Positions 6,454 through 14,342 of a stretch of 15,334 bases of DNA are shown here, piece after piece. Every line of letters begins with the position of its first letter. Positions within the stretch are counted from its first letter, which is position 1. The position numbers were made by a program, and so were the translations under genes. The stretch comes from JBEKSX01 sp049516635 (GTDB lineage: Bacteria > Bacteroidota > Ignavibacteria > Tepidaquicellales > OLB5), in NCBI GenBank assembly GCA_049516635.1, contig JBEKSX010000074.1, positions 1 through 15,334 on the forward strand, read 5' to 3'. The notes under the pieces were generated by a model, which searched no databases, had not been told where the DNA came from, and worked only from the letters and a program-made list of their open reading frames with translations.

Positions 6454-6544
6454 GCCCGCAGAGAAGGGAATTGTATTTTTTCTAAGGTTTATGGGGGTGG
6501 ATTTTTCTGTGCGGCACACTTCGCACCTTATTTAACTTCCTTAC

Positions 6545-7528
6545 TTATTCGGATCTCTTAAATATCCTCGGTTTACTGTAATTTGTAACTTTCCCGTTAC
6601 TGTCGTATTCTAATTTTTTAAAATTCTCTTTATAGACCGAAATATCATTATCACCCACAAGGGGCTTGCCTTTTATATTCCAGAAATTAATAACCTTCTG
6701 TTTGACCGGCTTCCCTGTCTTTGATTCTATATCTTTTACATCCGGTCCGTTATTAATAATTCCGTTATTATCCGAGTTGATGCTAAGAATGGTCTTCGAC
6801 CTCGTTATAAGATCCCCGTTTTCAGAAGTCTTGATAATGCCGGTTCCGGTAAGGTTGTTAAAAAAATTATTTTTTTCGACAAATACCCAATCGGCATCCC
6901 TGTTCCTGTAAGTATAGTTAACATCGGTTATACCTGATTCTGCGTTCCATTTAGCATTAGGAGTAAGCGGACACCATCCGATATGGTTATCGGTAATTCT
7001 CCACTGCACCCATGCAGGCGCCCAAACGTAACCGGGCAACCACACCCAGCCGTACTTAGATGAGTTCCACCACCTGCCGTAGTGAAATACTGCCCATCCC
7101 CATGTATAGTTCGAAACCCACATCCAGCCGTTCGCAGTGTATTCCCACCTGCCGTTGGTATAAGGTCTCCAGCCCTCTTCGGTCACAGTCGGGTGCCAGA
7201 TGAAAATAAATTCCGCATCGGGAGCTATCTCCGATGAATAAGCCTGCCCTTCCCCGTCCTTAAGGTCCTTATCGATCTCTTCTTTTGTAATTTGTATCCA
7301 ATCACCTGCGGGTGAAAGATCATCATAGAACGATTCAAAAGAAACGGAATTTAAGAACAGGTTCTCATCAGTCTCATCGATAGAGTTTAATGAAACGTCT
7401 ATATTCTTTATTTTTTCCAACAGGAGGCTGTCCGTCATCTGTTCATTTTGCTGGGCCCTGCCTGACGAACAGGTCAACAGAAATATTAGTGTCGAAACCG
7501 AAGATATTAATAAATTCTTAATTAACAT
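6545..7528 (-). CDS. secreted Trp-rich DUF6600 family protein
   Basis: This 327-residue protein has an N-terminal signal (MLIKNLLISSVSTLIFLLTC, hydrophobic 4-19) with likely cleavage near GRAQQ (24-28). C20 follows LLT, but Thr before Cys fits a lipobox poorly, so lipid attachment is doubtful. FYDDLSPAGDW (67-77) is the usual opening of the family domain. It is followed by repeated short motifs in which Trp and Tyr recur: GWRPYTNGRW (119-128), GWMWVSNYTWGWA (134-146), HYGRWW (149-154), GWVWLPGYVWAPAW (160-173) and HIGWCPL (182-188). Residues 101-194 contain 16 tryptophans. In many relatives this block is followed by Pro/Gln-rich or basic tails; here the tail (200-327) is Asn/Lys-rich without clear repeats. 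The function of the family is not established; an envelope role is likely. The start is the ATG at 7528, preceded closely by AAAGGA. Confidence 0.85.
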   Translation of the reverse strand: MLIKNLLISSVSTLIFLLTCSSGRAQQNEQMTDSLLLEKIKNIDVSLNSIDETDENLFLNSVSFESFYDDLSPAGDWIQITKEEIDKDLKDGEGQAYSSEIAPDAEFIFIWHPTVTEEGWRPYTNGRWEYTANGWMWVSNYTWGWAVFHYGRWWNSSKYGWVWLPGYVWAPAWVQWRITDNHIGWCPLTPNAKWNAESGITDVNYTYRNRDADWVFVEKNNFFNNLTGTGIIKTSENGDLITRSKTILSINSDNNGIINNGPDVKDIESKTGKPVKQKVINFWNIKGKPLVGDNDISVYKENFKKLEYDSNGKVTNYSKPRIFKRSE

Positions 7529-7720
7529 TCCTTTAAATCGAGGGCGTAGATACTTATACCTGATAATTTGACATAAAATAACACGAAAAGTTTAATAAAA
7601 ACCATGTTGACAATGAAGGATTTCAGGAATTTAAAAGCGAACATCAAATAAACGAATTTTTATTAATATCACAAAATATAATCATAATTCGAAGAAATCC
7701 TTCACTGCCCGGGACAGCAT

Positions 7721-8698
7721 CTAATGTAAAACTCTTCTTTTATTGAGATACTCCAGCAATGCTGTATCGAAAGGGGTTTGTGTAGATATTAGAACATAAT
7801 CTATATTATTCGAACGGCATTCATGTTTATACCTGTCCAGAAATGCCCTGACCGCGTCCTTGTATGCCTGCATGACCGAGATAGGCTGTGACAGCATCTC
7901 CTTTTCGGTTTCCATATCCTTAAATATAGTGGGTGAATCGATTGCAAAGCTCATTTCGAGAGCATCAAGTATCTGGAAAACTATGACCTCATTTTTCTTG
8001 TACCTGAAATGCTTGAGCGAGTTAATGACAGAATCCTGGTCATCGAAAAGATCACTGAAAATAATTACTAGTCCCCTCCTCTTTAACCTTTCCGCAATAT
8101 TATTTAGTGATGCCGCTGTGTTGGTCTTACCCGAGCCCTGCAAATTGGAAAGATGGGTCAATATCAATTTAAGGTTCTGGCTTGTGGCTTTCGGCGGAAC
8201 ATATGTGTTAATATCTTCATCATATATGACAAGTCCCGATGCATCCTTTTGGAAATGCATAAGTACCGCAATGGATGCTGCAAGGTATGTTGCATATTCA
8301 AGCTTTGATATTCCCTCCGTTTTGGAATTAGGGTCTCCGTTAGTTCTTTTCTTGAAAATCTTCCTGAACGGTGACATACCCGAGTAAGCAGGATCACTGG
8401 ATTTAAATGACATCGATTTGCTTGAATCGATAATTAGGTAAGATCTGAGGTTGGTCTCTTCTTCGAACTGTTTAATAAAATATTTATCGGTCCTTCCGAG
8501 TACTTTCCAGTCAAGGTATTTCAGGTCATCACCGGGCATGTACTGCCTGTGCTCTGCAAATTCGACACTGAAACCGTGGAACGGGCTTTTGTGAAGTCCT
8601 GCTATGAAGCCCTCGACTACTAACTTTGCTTTCAGCTCTAAATTCGATAGTTTAGAAATTACAGCCGGATCAAGGTATTTCTTGTAGTCGGTGCTCAA
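7721..8698 (-). CDS. DUF58 (vWA-like) domain protein
   Basis: This 325-residue protein matches full-length DUF58 proteins of the cytoplasmic type without N-terminal membrane helices. The hallmark segment FSVEFAEHRQYMPGDDLKYLDWK (43-65) is followed by RTDKYFIKQFEEE (69-81). The vWA-like domain begins at LIIDSSKSM, and D91-x-S93-x-S95 is an intact MIDAS metal site. Compared with typical members there is an extra stretch of about 25 residues with a basic patch (PFRKIFKKR) between the MIDAS motif and KLEYATYLAAS. Family members usually work with MoxR AAA+ ATPases, but no moxR gene is in this window. The start is a TTG at 8698, the only usable start near the conserved region; no ATG or GTG lies in frame between it and the upstream stop. 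It begins 10 bp after the TPR lipoprotein gene stop, so the two are probably one operon. Confidence 0.92.
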   Translation of the reverse strand: MSTDYKKYLDPAVISKLSNLELKAKLVVEGFIAGLHKSPFHGFSVEFAEHRQYMPGDDLKYLDWKVLGRTDKYFIKQFEEETNLRSYLIIDSSKSMSFKSSDPAYSGMSPFRKIFKKRTNGDPNSKTEGISKLEYATYLAASIAVLMHFQKDASGLVIYDEDINTYVPPKATSQNLKLILTHLSNLQGSGKTNTAASLNNIAERLKRRGLVIIFSDLFDDQDSVINSLKHFRYKKNEVIVFQILDALEMSFAIDSPTIFKDMETEKEMLSQPISVMQAYKDAVRAFLDRYKHECRSNNIDYVLISTQTPFDTALLEYLNKRRVLH

Positions 8699-8708
8699 TA
8701 CAAGGCTG

Positions 8709-9422
8709 CTACTTTTTATCTTTTGGGGGCGGAGGAACAGTACCGTTTTTCACAGAACCATCGGGATTCGCATTATCATTTGTCGGCGGGACTACCTTTG
8801 CATCTTTTTTATCCTTATTATCTTGATTTTCCTTCGTATCTTTATTCTTTGCCGCTGCCGTATCCTTCTTCTCGTCCTGCTGTACGTTCTTTATAACGTC
8901 TTCGATGCTCTTATTTTCTTGCAGCATCTGAAGCATCATTCTTGCCGATTCGCTCATTTTCTCATTCGGGTCTTCGTCCTTGGGGTACTTATCCAGGAAT
9001 TTCTGGTATGATTGTTTTGCAAGCTCTTTATCCTTAAGCATTTCATCATATATGAAAGCTATCATAAATAAGCCGTATTTCGATTCTTTTGTATCGGGAA
9101 ACTTATCCGTAAGTTCTTTATAATATTTTATGGCACTTGTGTAATCCTTCAGGTTATCCGAATATATTTTTGCTATCGTACTGTAAACATCAGGAGCTTT
9201 GGTGGATGAAGGATAACCGCTTAAAAAGTCCTTATATATGTCTATTACCTGCTCATAATCTTTTCTTGCTTCGTCAACTTTATTATCAGCTTCAAGCTTC
9301 TTGGCTTCCTCCATTTTATTTTTTGCATCGAGAAGTAAACTTTCCTCAGTTTTTTTGGTACACGAGGATATCACGAGTAGTGATGAAATTAAAAATACTA
9401 ATAGATTTTTCGTGTTTATCAT
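8709..9422 (-). CDS. TPR-containing lipoprotein with charged Pro/Lys tail
   Basis: This 237-residue protein has a lipoprotein signal peptide with lipobox VISSC and lipidated C21, so it is probably held in the outer or inner membrane facing the periplasm. Residues about 30-155 contain TPR-like helical pairs, seen in DARKDYEQVIDIYKDFLSGYPSS-like spacing (alternating Y and A with P at turns), TSAIKYYKELTDKFPDT and AKQSYQKFLDKYPKDE. These match the YbgF/BamD-type TPR pattern. The region from about 185 to the end is low complexity, rich in K, D, N and then PPPPK. Its length and tail argue against BamD itself. It is directly upstream of the DUF58 gene (10-bp gap), suggesting shared expression. It may be a scaffold for envelope protein assembly; the partner is unknown. 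Confidence 0.85.
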   Translation of the reverse strand: MINTKNLLVFLISSLLVISSCTKKTEESLLLDAKNKMEEAKKLEADNKVDEARKDYEQVIDIYKDFLSGYPSSTKAPDVYSTIAKIYSDNLKDYTSAIKYYKELTDKFPDTKESKYGLFMIAFIYDEMLKDKELAKQSYQKFLDKYPKDEDPNEKMSESARMMLQMLQENKSIEDVIKNVQQDEKKDTAAAKNKDTKENQDNKDKKDAKVVPPTNDNANPDGSVKNGTVPPPPKDKK

Positions 9423-9507
9423 ATTTTCGAAGAATTAATTTATTGTATTATAGCCTATTAAATTCAAAATTAAATATATGTGCGGTCAGAATCAATGTAA
9501 GATGAAC

Positions 9508-9529
9508 TCCTATCGGGTATATGATAGGA
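9508..9529. terminator. hairpin downstream of the small lipoprotein gene
   Basis: TCCTATC (9508-9514) and GATAGGA (9523-9529) form a 7-bp stem with an 8-nt loop. It lies 23 bp past the stop of the minus-strand gene at 9553 and before the next gene. There is no T-run after it on the minus strand, so it is a weak candidate terminator or processing site. Confidence 0.3.
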
Positions 9530-9552
9530 ATCTTCTCAACAAGCATGATTAA

Positions 9553-9948
9553 TCAATTACGGACTATAGTAATAACACACACTTGTTTATCTACGTAAAC
9601 TGAAAAGATAACCCTTCTGTTCATACCTTTTTCCCAGATCACCTGCCCTCCATTTTCGTTCATGCTATTCGATCTTTCCAAAAACCCATTCTTTTCAATG
9701 AGACCTTTATAAACCTGATAAATTCTCACGGGTTTCCCCGTTGCCTGGAAATTATAGTTGTTATTACCTTCAAGTTGGGTAATTCCCGTGAATTGAGTAG
9801 CAGGAGGCAAGGGCACATCGGGCGGCCAATCAGCAAGATACGGGTTGGTTACTGATAGGTTCTGCTCCTCTTTATTCCCACAGGATGAGAAAATAAAGGA
9901 TAACATTACAAGGGAAATCAGCAGGAGTATATTTCTCTTATTAGCCAT
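9553..9948 (-). CDS. small lipoprotein of unknown function
   Basis: This 131-residue protein has a basic start (MANKR), a hydrophobic stretch and lipobox FSSC with lipidated C23. The mature part begins with charged residues and a proline-rich linker (DWPPDVPLPP, 40-49). A small alpha/beta domain follows: NYNFQATGKPVRIYQVYKGL looks like a strand-helix unit of the kind seen in small lipoproteins where a TGxPxxxxxxY motif precedes an amphipathic helix, then KNGF and a C-terminal beta-rich end (RRVIFSVYVDKQVCVITIV). I do not recognise a named family. It lies 130 bp upstream of the TPR lipoprotein on the same strand. It may be in the same transcription unit, but the gap and hairpin between them make this uncertain. 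Confidence 0.75.
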   Translation of the reverse strand: MANKRNILLLISLVMLSFIFSSCGNKEEQNLSVTNPYLADWPPDVPLPPATQFTGITQLEGNNNYNFQATGKPVRIYQVYKGLIEKNGFLERSNSMNENGGQVIWEKGMNRRVIFSVYVDKQVCVITIVRN

Positions 9949-10091
9949 TTTAACGAAATTAAGATATAATTACATGATATATTAACACAAATATTAGAAA
10001 TAATTACTATTGTAACAATGCAAGTTGATGGTGGGTAGGGGGAAGAGAAAGCTATAACTATGTATTCGTGATTTTAGATGGAGTCTGGGAT

Positions 10092-10196
10092 TCCTGACCT
10101 CAGACTGTCTACATCAGGTAGACCTGCTGCAGGCAGGCGACTTGTGTCAGGAGAGGAACACCGACACACTGAAAATCAAGAAAACATAGTGTTCCT
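10092..10196. repeat. composite nested inverted repeat beside cassette B
   Basis: Three inverted repeats are stacked. TCCTGAC (10092-10098) pairs with GTCAGGA (10146-10152). Within it lie GTCTAC-ATCAG-GTAGAC (10107-10123) and a CCTGC/GCAGG stem with a further AGGCAGG (10123-10137). Next to it AGGAACAC (10154-10161) pairs with GTGTTCCT (10189-10196), ending two bases before the cassette-B palindrome. No gene lies here. It looks like a dispersed intergenic repeat, or several repeats inserted in one another. Confidence 0.6.
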
Positions 10197-10197
10197 A

Positions 10198-10230
10198 CCC
10201 CCCTTTACGAAAGGGGGGTAGGGGGGTTCT
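10198..10230. repeat. downstream terminal repeat of cassette B
   Basis: It matches 31 of 33 bases of the corresponding end of cassette A; only the two bases after the palindrome differ (TA for CT). On the minus strand it encodes NPPTPLS and the TAA stop of the DUF559 protein. Confidence 0.85.
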
Positions 10231-10594
10231 TAAGCAATTCATTTACTTTCGACTTTATATTTTCAATAACCACATTTAAGTCTTTATATACTTCCTCATT
10301 CATGAACCTTAAAAAAGTTATACCTAACATTTCCAATTCACATTGCCTTTGTTGATCAAAAGCTAGTTCCTCATCGGTAATATGTGTAGCTCCGTCTATT
10401 TCAACAGCTAAATTCAAATGAGGGCAAAAGAAATCCATAACGTACGGACCGATACTAAATTGTCTTAAAAATCTTTGTTCCGAAATCTGTTTCTTTCTTA
10501 TTTGTCCCCATAGCTTTTCCTCAGCTTTCGTCATAGTATGTCGGAGTTCTCTTCTTCTTTCTTTTAATTGCAATTTTGAGTAATACTGTGTCAT
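10205..10594 (-). CDS. DUF559 (Vsr-like fold) putative endonuclease, cassette B
   Basis: This 129-residue protein aligns without gaps to the cassette-A protein. Shared blocks are MTQYYSKL (1-8), LKERRR (10-15), MTKAE (21-25), RFLRQFSI (41-48), DFFCP (54-58), LNLA-EIDG (60-68), ITFLRF (92-97) and NPPxPLS (123-129). The DFF and EIDG acidic residues of the predicted nuclease core are intact, and the differences are spread evenly over the surface-type positions, as expected for two functional genes. The ATG at 10594 is preceded at 6-nt spacing by AGAGGGG from the terminal repeat. The C-terminal tail and the stop are supplied by the other terminal repeat. The substrate is unknown. Confidence 0.85.
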   Translation of the reverse strand: MTQYYSKLQLKERRRELRHTMTKAEEKLWGQIRKKQISEQRFLRQFSIGPYVMDFFCPHLNLAVEIDGATHITDEELAFDQQRQCELEMLGITFLRFMNEEVYKDLNVVIENIKSKVNELLKNPPTPLS

Positions 10595-10597
10595 TTA

Positions 10598-10633
10598 GAA
10601 CCCCTCTAAATCTCCCCTTTCGTAAAGGGGAGA
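10598..10633. repeat. upstream terminal repeat of cassette B
   Basis: It has the same 23-bp palindrome (arms 10611-10620 and 10624-10633) and GAACCCCTCT (10598-10607) as in cassette A. One base differs in the spacer (AAA for AAG). It supplies the ribosome site of the DUF559 gene on the minus strand. Confidence 0.85.
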
Positions 10634-10778
10634 CTTTTTCTCATCATCCGCGCATTTTTGAATGGTTAAAATCATCCGCAATTATTAATTTTATTTTTTG
10701 ATGTCAGGGAAATAATGAATTCCCCCAATAATCGCATAAGTAACGTAATTATATTAACTTAAAATCAATAGAAAAACA

Positions 10779-12293
10779 ATGACAGTCAACTATAAAAACT
10801 TTATCAATGGTGAATGGAAAGAACCGAAATCGGGCAAATATTTCGAGAACAGGAACCCCGCCGACTGGAACGGTGACCTAATCGGATGCTTTCCTCTCTC
10901 GTCAAAAGATGATGTTAACGATGCAGTTACAGCTGCTAAAAAAGCATTTGCAAAATGGAGGCTGGTCCCTGCTCCAAAACGGGGTGACGTATTAAAGCTG
11001 GTTGGAGATATACTGGTCGAGAAAAAAGATGAGATAGCATTTGAAATGACAAGGGAAATGGGCAAAGTATTTACCGAAACAAAAGGCGATACTCAGGAAG
11101 GGATCGATACGGCATATTACGCCGCTTCTGAGGGCAGAAGACTATTCGGTCATAATGCACCCAGTGAGCTGCCAAATAAAATGAACCTCAGCTTCAGAAT
11201 GCCGATAGGTGTAGCAGGTGTCATTACACCATGGAACTTCCCTATGGCTATCCCTACGTGGAAAATATTTCCCGCACTGGTGTGCGGAAACGCTGTAGTT
11301 TTCAAACCTGCACAACTAACCCCAAAGACAGCTACAACGCTTGTGGAGATCATCGACCAAGCCATGAGAGAAGTGCTCGGTAAGGCATATATACCCGGGG
11401 TTATAAACATCGTTCACGGTGCCGGAAGTGTTGTCGGCGATGCCTTCGCCACACACCCCGATATAGACCTTATTTCGTTCACGGGTTCTACAGTTGTAGG
11501 TAAACAACTGAACGAGATAGCCGGCAGAACGCTGAAGAGAGTATCACTGGAACTCGGAGGAAAGAATGCACAGATAGTGATGGATGATGCAAACCAGGAA
11601 CTCGCACTCGACGCAGTGCTCTGGGGTGCTTTCGGTACAACGGGACAGAGATGCACAGCCACATCAAGACTAATTTTACACGAAAAGATATATGACGAAT
11701 TCATCGATAAGCTGATAAAACGGGCAAGTACATTGAAACTCGGATACGGAAATGATAAAGGTGTAGATGTAGGTCCGTGCGTAAGTGAAGCTCAAAGAAA
11801 GACCGTTCATAGCTATGTCGGTATAGGTTTGAAAGAAGATAAAGCAGTAAAAGTATTGGGCGGTGATTTCGCAGCTGACGGCGAGCTGAGCAAAGGGTGG
11901 TTCTACAAACCTACGATATTTATTGAAGTAGACAGAAACATGAGAATCGCCCGTGAAGAAATATTCGGACCTGTGCTTTCGGTGCTTAAAACGAAGTCCC
12001 TTGAGGATGCAATCGACATCCTGAACGATACACCATACGGACTATCCTCTTCGATATTCACGCAGGATGTCAATCAAGCATTCGTTGCAGTCAGGGATAT
12101 AAAAGCGGGAATTACGTATATCAACGGAGCCACAATTGGTGCTGAAGCACATATGCCATTTGGCGGAGTGAAAGAAACGGGCAACGGGCACCGCGAGGGC
12201 GGATGGACAGTATACGATTTCTTCACCGAATGGAAGGCAGTGTATATAGATTATTCCGGAAAACTGCAGAGAGCACAGATAGATAATTATTAA
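10779..12293 (+). CDS. NAD(P)+-dependent aldehyde dehydrogenase
   Basis: This 504-residue protein is full length for the ALDH superfamily. It oxidises an aldehyde to a carboxylate through a thioester on a cysteine. Motifs seen are TPWNFP (150-155) with oxyanion-hole N153, FKPAQ (175-179) with cofactor-binding K176, FTGSTVVG (234-241), the general base E258 in SLELGGKN, the nucleophile C292 in TTGQRCTA, EEIFGPVLSV and PFGGVKETGNG near the end. The N-terminal NFINGEW and the C-terminal pattern resemble the alpha-ketoglutarate-semialdehyde / GucD-like and piperidine-6-carboxylate dehydrogenase subgroups, but the substrate cannot be read from the sequence. The start is the ATG at 10779, with an A-rich leader (AGAAAAACA) and no ribosome site. 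It is a single gene ended by a strong hairpin. Neighbouring genes give no pathway clue. Confidence 0.95.
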   Translation: MTVNYKNFINGEWKEPKSGKYFENRNPADWNGDLIGCFPLSSKDDVNDAVTAAKKAFAKWRLVPAPKRGDVLKLVGDILVEKKDEIAFEMTREMGKVFTETKGDTQEGIDTAYYAASEGRRLFGHNAPSELPNKMNLSFRMPIGVAGVITPWNFPMAIPTWKIFPALVCGNAVVFKPAQLTPKTATTLVEIIDQAMREVLGKAYIPGVINIVHGAGSVVGDAFATHPDIDLISFTGSTVVGKQLNEIAGRTLKRVSLELGGKNAQIVMDDANQELALDAVLWGAFGTTGQRCTATSRLILHEKIYDEFIDKLIKRASTLKLGYGNDKGVDVGPCVSEAQRKTVHSYVGIGLKEDKAVKVLGGDFAADGELSKGWFYKPTIFIEVDRNMRIAREEIFGPVLSVLKTKSLEDAIDILNDTPYGLSSSIFTQDVNQAFVAVRDIKAGITYINGATIGAEAHMPFGGVKETGNGHREGGWTVYDFFTEWKAVYIDYSGKLQRAQIDNY

Positions 12294-12316
12294 AATAACA
12301 TTAGACCTAAGATATG

Positions 12317-12358
12317 TACAAGAACCCTGTATGCTGATACGGGGTTCTTGTATTTTGG
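12317..12358 (+). terminator. strong hairpin terminator after the aldehyde dehydrogenase gene
   Basis: Arms ACAAGAACCCTGTAT (12318-12332) and its complement (12337-12351) pair over 15 bp with a single T-G wobble and a GCTG loop. One more pair (12317/12352) can form. TATTTTGG follows, giving a short T-run. It lies 24 bp after the stop codon. Confidence 0.75.
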
Positions 12359-12479
12359 ACATATTGCAACAGGAAGTTTAAATCTCCAATAAAAATACAG
12401 TTTATCTTTAAAAAATTTTCAATTATCATAGAAGATATTGAAAATTGGAATAAGAATTTCTGACAAATTAAAATACACT

Positions 12480-14342
12480 ATGACAGGGACAAACGTAAAG
12501 AAAATCAGTTTTAAAACCGTATTAATACTAATCTTTATCCTGGTATTCAATATCGGTTTAGCGTTTTCTCTTTTCGCATCATCACATCATATCAGGTCAA
12601 TAACAGAAAAGAACAAGCGCGGGATAAGAGAACTGGCACGTAAAGAAGGTTCTTACATATTCCGCAGCGTTTATTCCTCTTTCACGGGTGAAGATGAGGC
12701 AGGTTCGGTGAGAGATGATGATTCATCAATAACAGCTATACAGAATTCATTCGATGTTGAAAAATATGACCTGAGCATATCCGTGAACATACCCGCAAAA
12801 TCGATAGACGGAACCCTTATAATGACTGCAAATTCATTTACAGATACGCTCAGCAGTATATACTTGAACCTGTACCAGAACATGACGGTAAAGAACGTAC
12901 AATTTACATCTCTTTCAATTTCGACTGCACTCCCTACCCCCGAAGATATGAAGGATGTTCCATTCAGGCATGAAAACGATTATATTATTATAGACCTCCA
13001 GCAAAAGCTCAAGCGGAACGAGGATTTTGCCGTAAAAGTTATTTATTCAGGAAGTCCCAAAACAATGGGCTTCGATTCATTCACTTTCAAAACAATATAT
13101 GGGAACCCGGTCGTCTACAGTCTCAGCGAACCGAACTACGGACCGACCTGGTGGCCGTCAAAAGATCTCCCAGGAGATAAAGCCCTTTCCTCGTTGCACA
13201 TTACGGTTCCGCGGGGATTAATGGCTGTGTCAAACGGCTTACTCATAGACAGCGTTCAGAATAGTGACAGTACGACCACTTTTAACTGGAAATCATCATA
13301 CCCTATAGCAACCTACCTGGTAAGTATGGTAGTCTCAAAATTTTGTTATTGGTCAGATACGTACACAAGCCTGGATGGTACAAAGCAGATGCCCGTTGTA
13401 TACTATGTTTTTCCTAAAGATTCTGCAAATACGGCATCTGACTGGAAGAGAACACCCGAAATGATAAGATTTTTTGCAAAGACCTTCGGAGAGTATCCGT
13501 TCATCAACGAAAAATACGGTATGGCCGAATTCGGCTGGACACAGGGTTCGATGGAAAACCAGACATTGACCTCTATGGGTTATCTTCTGCTGGATGGATA
13601 TGACACATATGAGGAAATTGTCGTGCACGAGCTTTCCCACCAGTGGTTCGGAGATGCCGTCACTTTGAAGGATTGGAAAAATATCTGGCTTAACGAAGGT
13701 TTTGCCACCTACTCTGAAGCACTCTGGGAAGAGCATACTAAAGGTAAAGAAGCTTACCTGGATTATATGAGGCGTTTTGATTACGGCTACTTTAAAGGGA
13801 CTGTATATTCCCCCGAAGGGTACATATTTTCTCCTTCCGTCTATCCCACCATTTACCAGAAAGGCGGCTGGGTACTCCACATGCTGAGGGGTGTAATCGG
13901 TGAAGATAATTTTTTTAAGCTGCTAAGGGAATATTTCGAAAAATATGAATACAAGAATGCAGACACAAAGGATTTTCAATCACTGGCAGAAGAAATAAGC
14001 GGACAGAAGCTTGACTGGTTCTTCAACGAATGGGTTTACGAAGGTACAGGCAGACCGAAATATGAATACTCGTGGAAGTTCGAAGATTTCCAGGGGCAGC
14101 CCAATTCAGGAGCATTCACTGTGCGGCTGCAATTAAAGCAGGTGCAGGATGATAGAGACGTGTATAAGATGCCTATAAAAATCAATGTGGTAACTGAATC
14201 CGGTACCAAGGATTATACCATTTTTAATGACAGCAGGAGCCAGTCAATCCTGCTCACCGTTGACTCGAAACCGAAGGAGGTCGAGATAGATAAGGACAGC
14301 TGGATCCTTAAGAAAATAGCAAAAGGAAAGTATCAGGAGTAA
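12480..14342 (+). CDS. M1 family metallo-aminopeptidase, membrane-anchored or exported
   Basis: This 620-residue gluzincin removes N-terminal amino acids from peptides using one zinc ion. The substrate-binding loop GSMEN (356-360, GAMEN family) and HELSH with E at the +18 spacing (H383, E384, H387, E406 in WLNEGFATY) form a complete site. GEYPF lies ahead of these, as in the family. An N-terminal hydrophobic segment (about 13-30, TVLILIFILVFNIGLAFSLF) after a basic KKISFK is a signal anchor or signal peptide, so the enzyme works outside the cytoplasm. I chose the ATG at 12480; an in-frame TTG at 12438 adds 14 residues with no ribosome site or conserved sequence. It lacks the long C-terminal helical domain of PepN-type enzymes, and residues about 535-620 are beta-rich. 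Its TAA is followed at once by the next gene. Confidence 0.93.
   Translation: MTGTNVKKISFKTVLILIFILVFNIGLAFSLFASSHHIRSITEKNKRGIRELARKEGSYIFRSVYSSFTGEDEAGSVRDDDSSITAIQNSFDVEKYDLSISVNIPAKSIDGTLIMTANSFTDTLSSIYLNLYQNMTVKNVQFTSLSISTALPTPEDMKDVPFRHENDYIIIDLQQKLKRNEDFAVKVIYSGSPKTMGFDSFTFKTIYGNPVVYSLSEPNYGPTWWPSKDLPGDKALSSLHITVPRGLMAVSNGLLIDSVQNSDSTTTFNWKSSYPIATYLVSMVVSKFCYWSDTYTSLDGTKQMPVVYYVFPKDSANTASDWKRTPEMIRFFAKTFGEYPFINEKYGMAEFGWTQGSMENQTLTSMGYLLLDGYDTYEEIVVHELSHQWFGDAVTLKDWKNIWLNEGFATYSEALWEEHTKGKEAYLDYMRRFDYGYFKGTVYSPEGYIFSPSVYPTIYQKGGWVLHMLRGVIGEDNFFKLLREYFEKYEYKNADTKDFQSLAEEISGQKLDWFFNEWVYEGTGRPKYEYSWKFEDFQGQPNSGAFTVRLQLKQVQDDRDVYKMPIKINVVTESGTKDYTIFNDSRSQSILLTVDSKPKEVEIDKDSWILKKIAKGKYQE

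Larger units (their letters stand above)
10198..10633 (-). mobile_element. DUF559 palindrome-bounded cassette, copy B
   Basis: This 436-bp unit has the same plan as the one at 1960-2397. The palindromic end 10198-10218 (CCCCCCTTT-acg-AAAGGGGGG) is followed by TAGGGGGGTTCT. The other end (10598-10633) has GAACCCCTCT, a short spacer and a 23-bp palindrome with arms TCTCCCCTTT and AAAGGGGAGA. The DUF559 gene occupies the interior in the same orientation relative to the two ends. It sits between the small lipoprotein gene and the aldehyde dehydrogenase gene without interrupting either. No target-site duplication is apparent. Confidence 0.65.

Noticed and set aside
6509..6526. GTGCG/CGCAC hairpin between dapA and the DUF6600 gene as a terminator
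   Set aside because: The stem is only 5 bp with an 8-nt loop and no T-run after it; too weak to call.
7860..8387. 175-codon plus-strand frame opposite the DUF58 gene
   Set aside because: It overlaps the conserved vWA-like domain of a clear DUF58 gene in antisense and shows no recognisable domain.
13353..13880. 175-codon minus-strand frame inside the M1 peptidase gene
   Set aside because: It is antisense to the zinc-site region of an intact M1 enzyme; no start signal or family resemblance.
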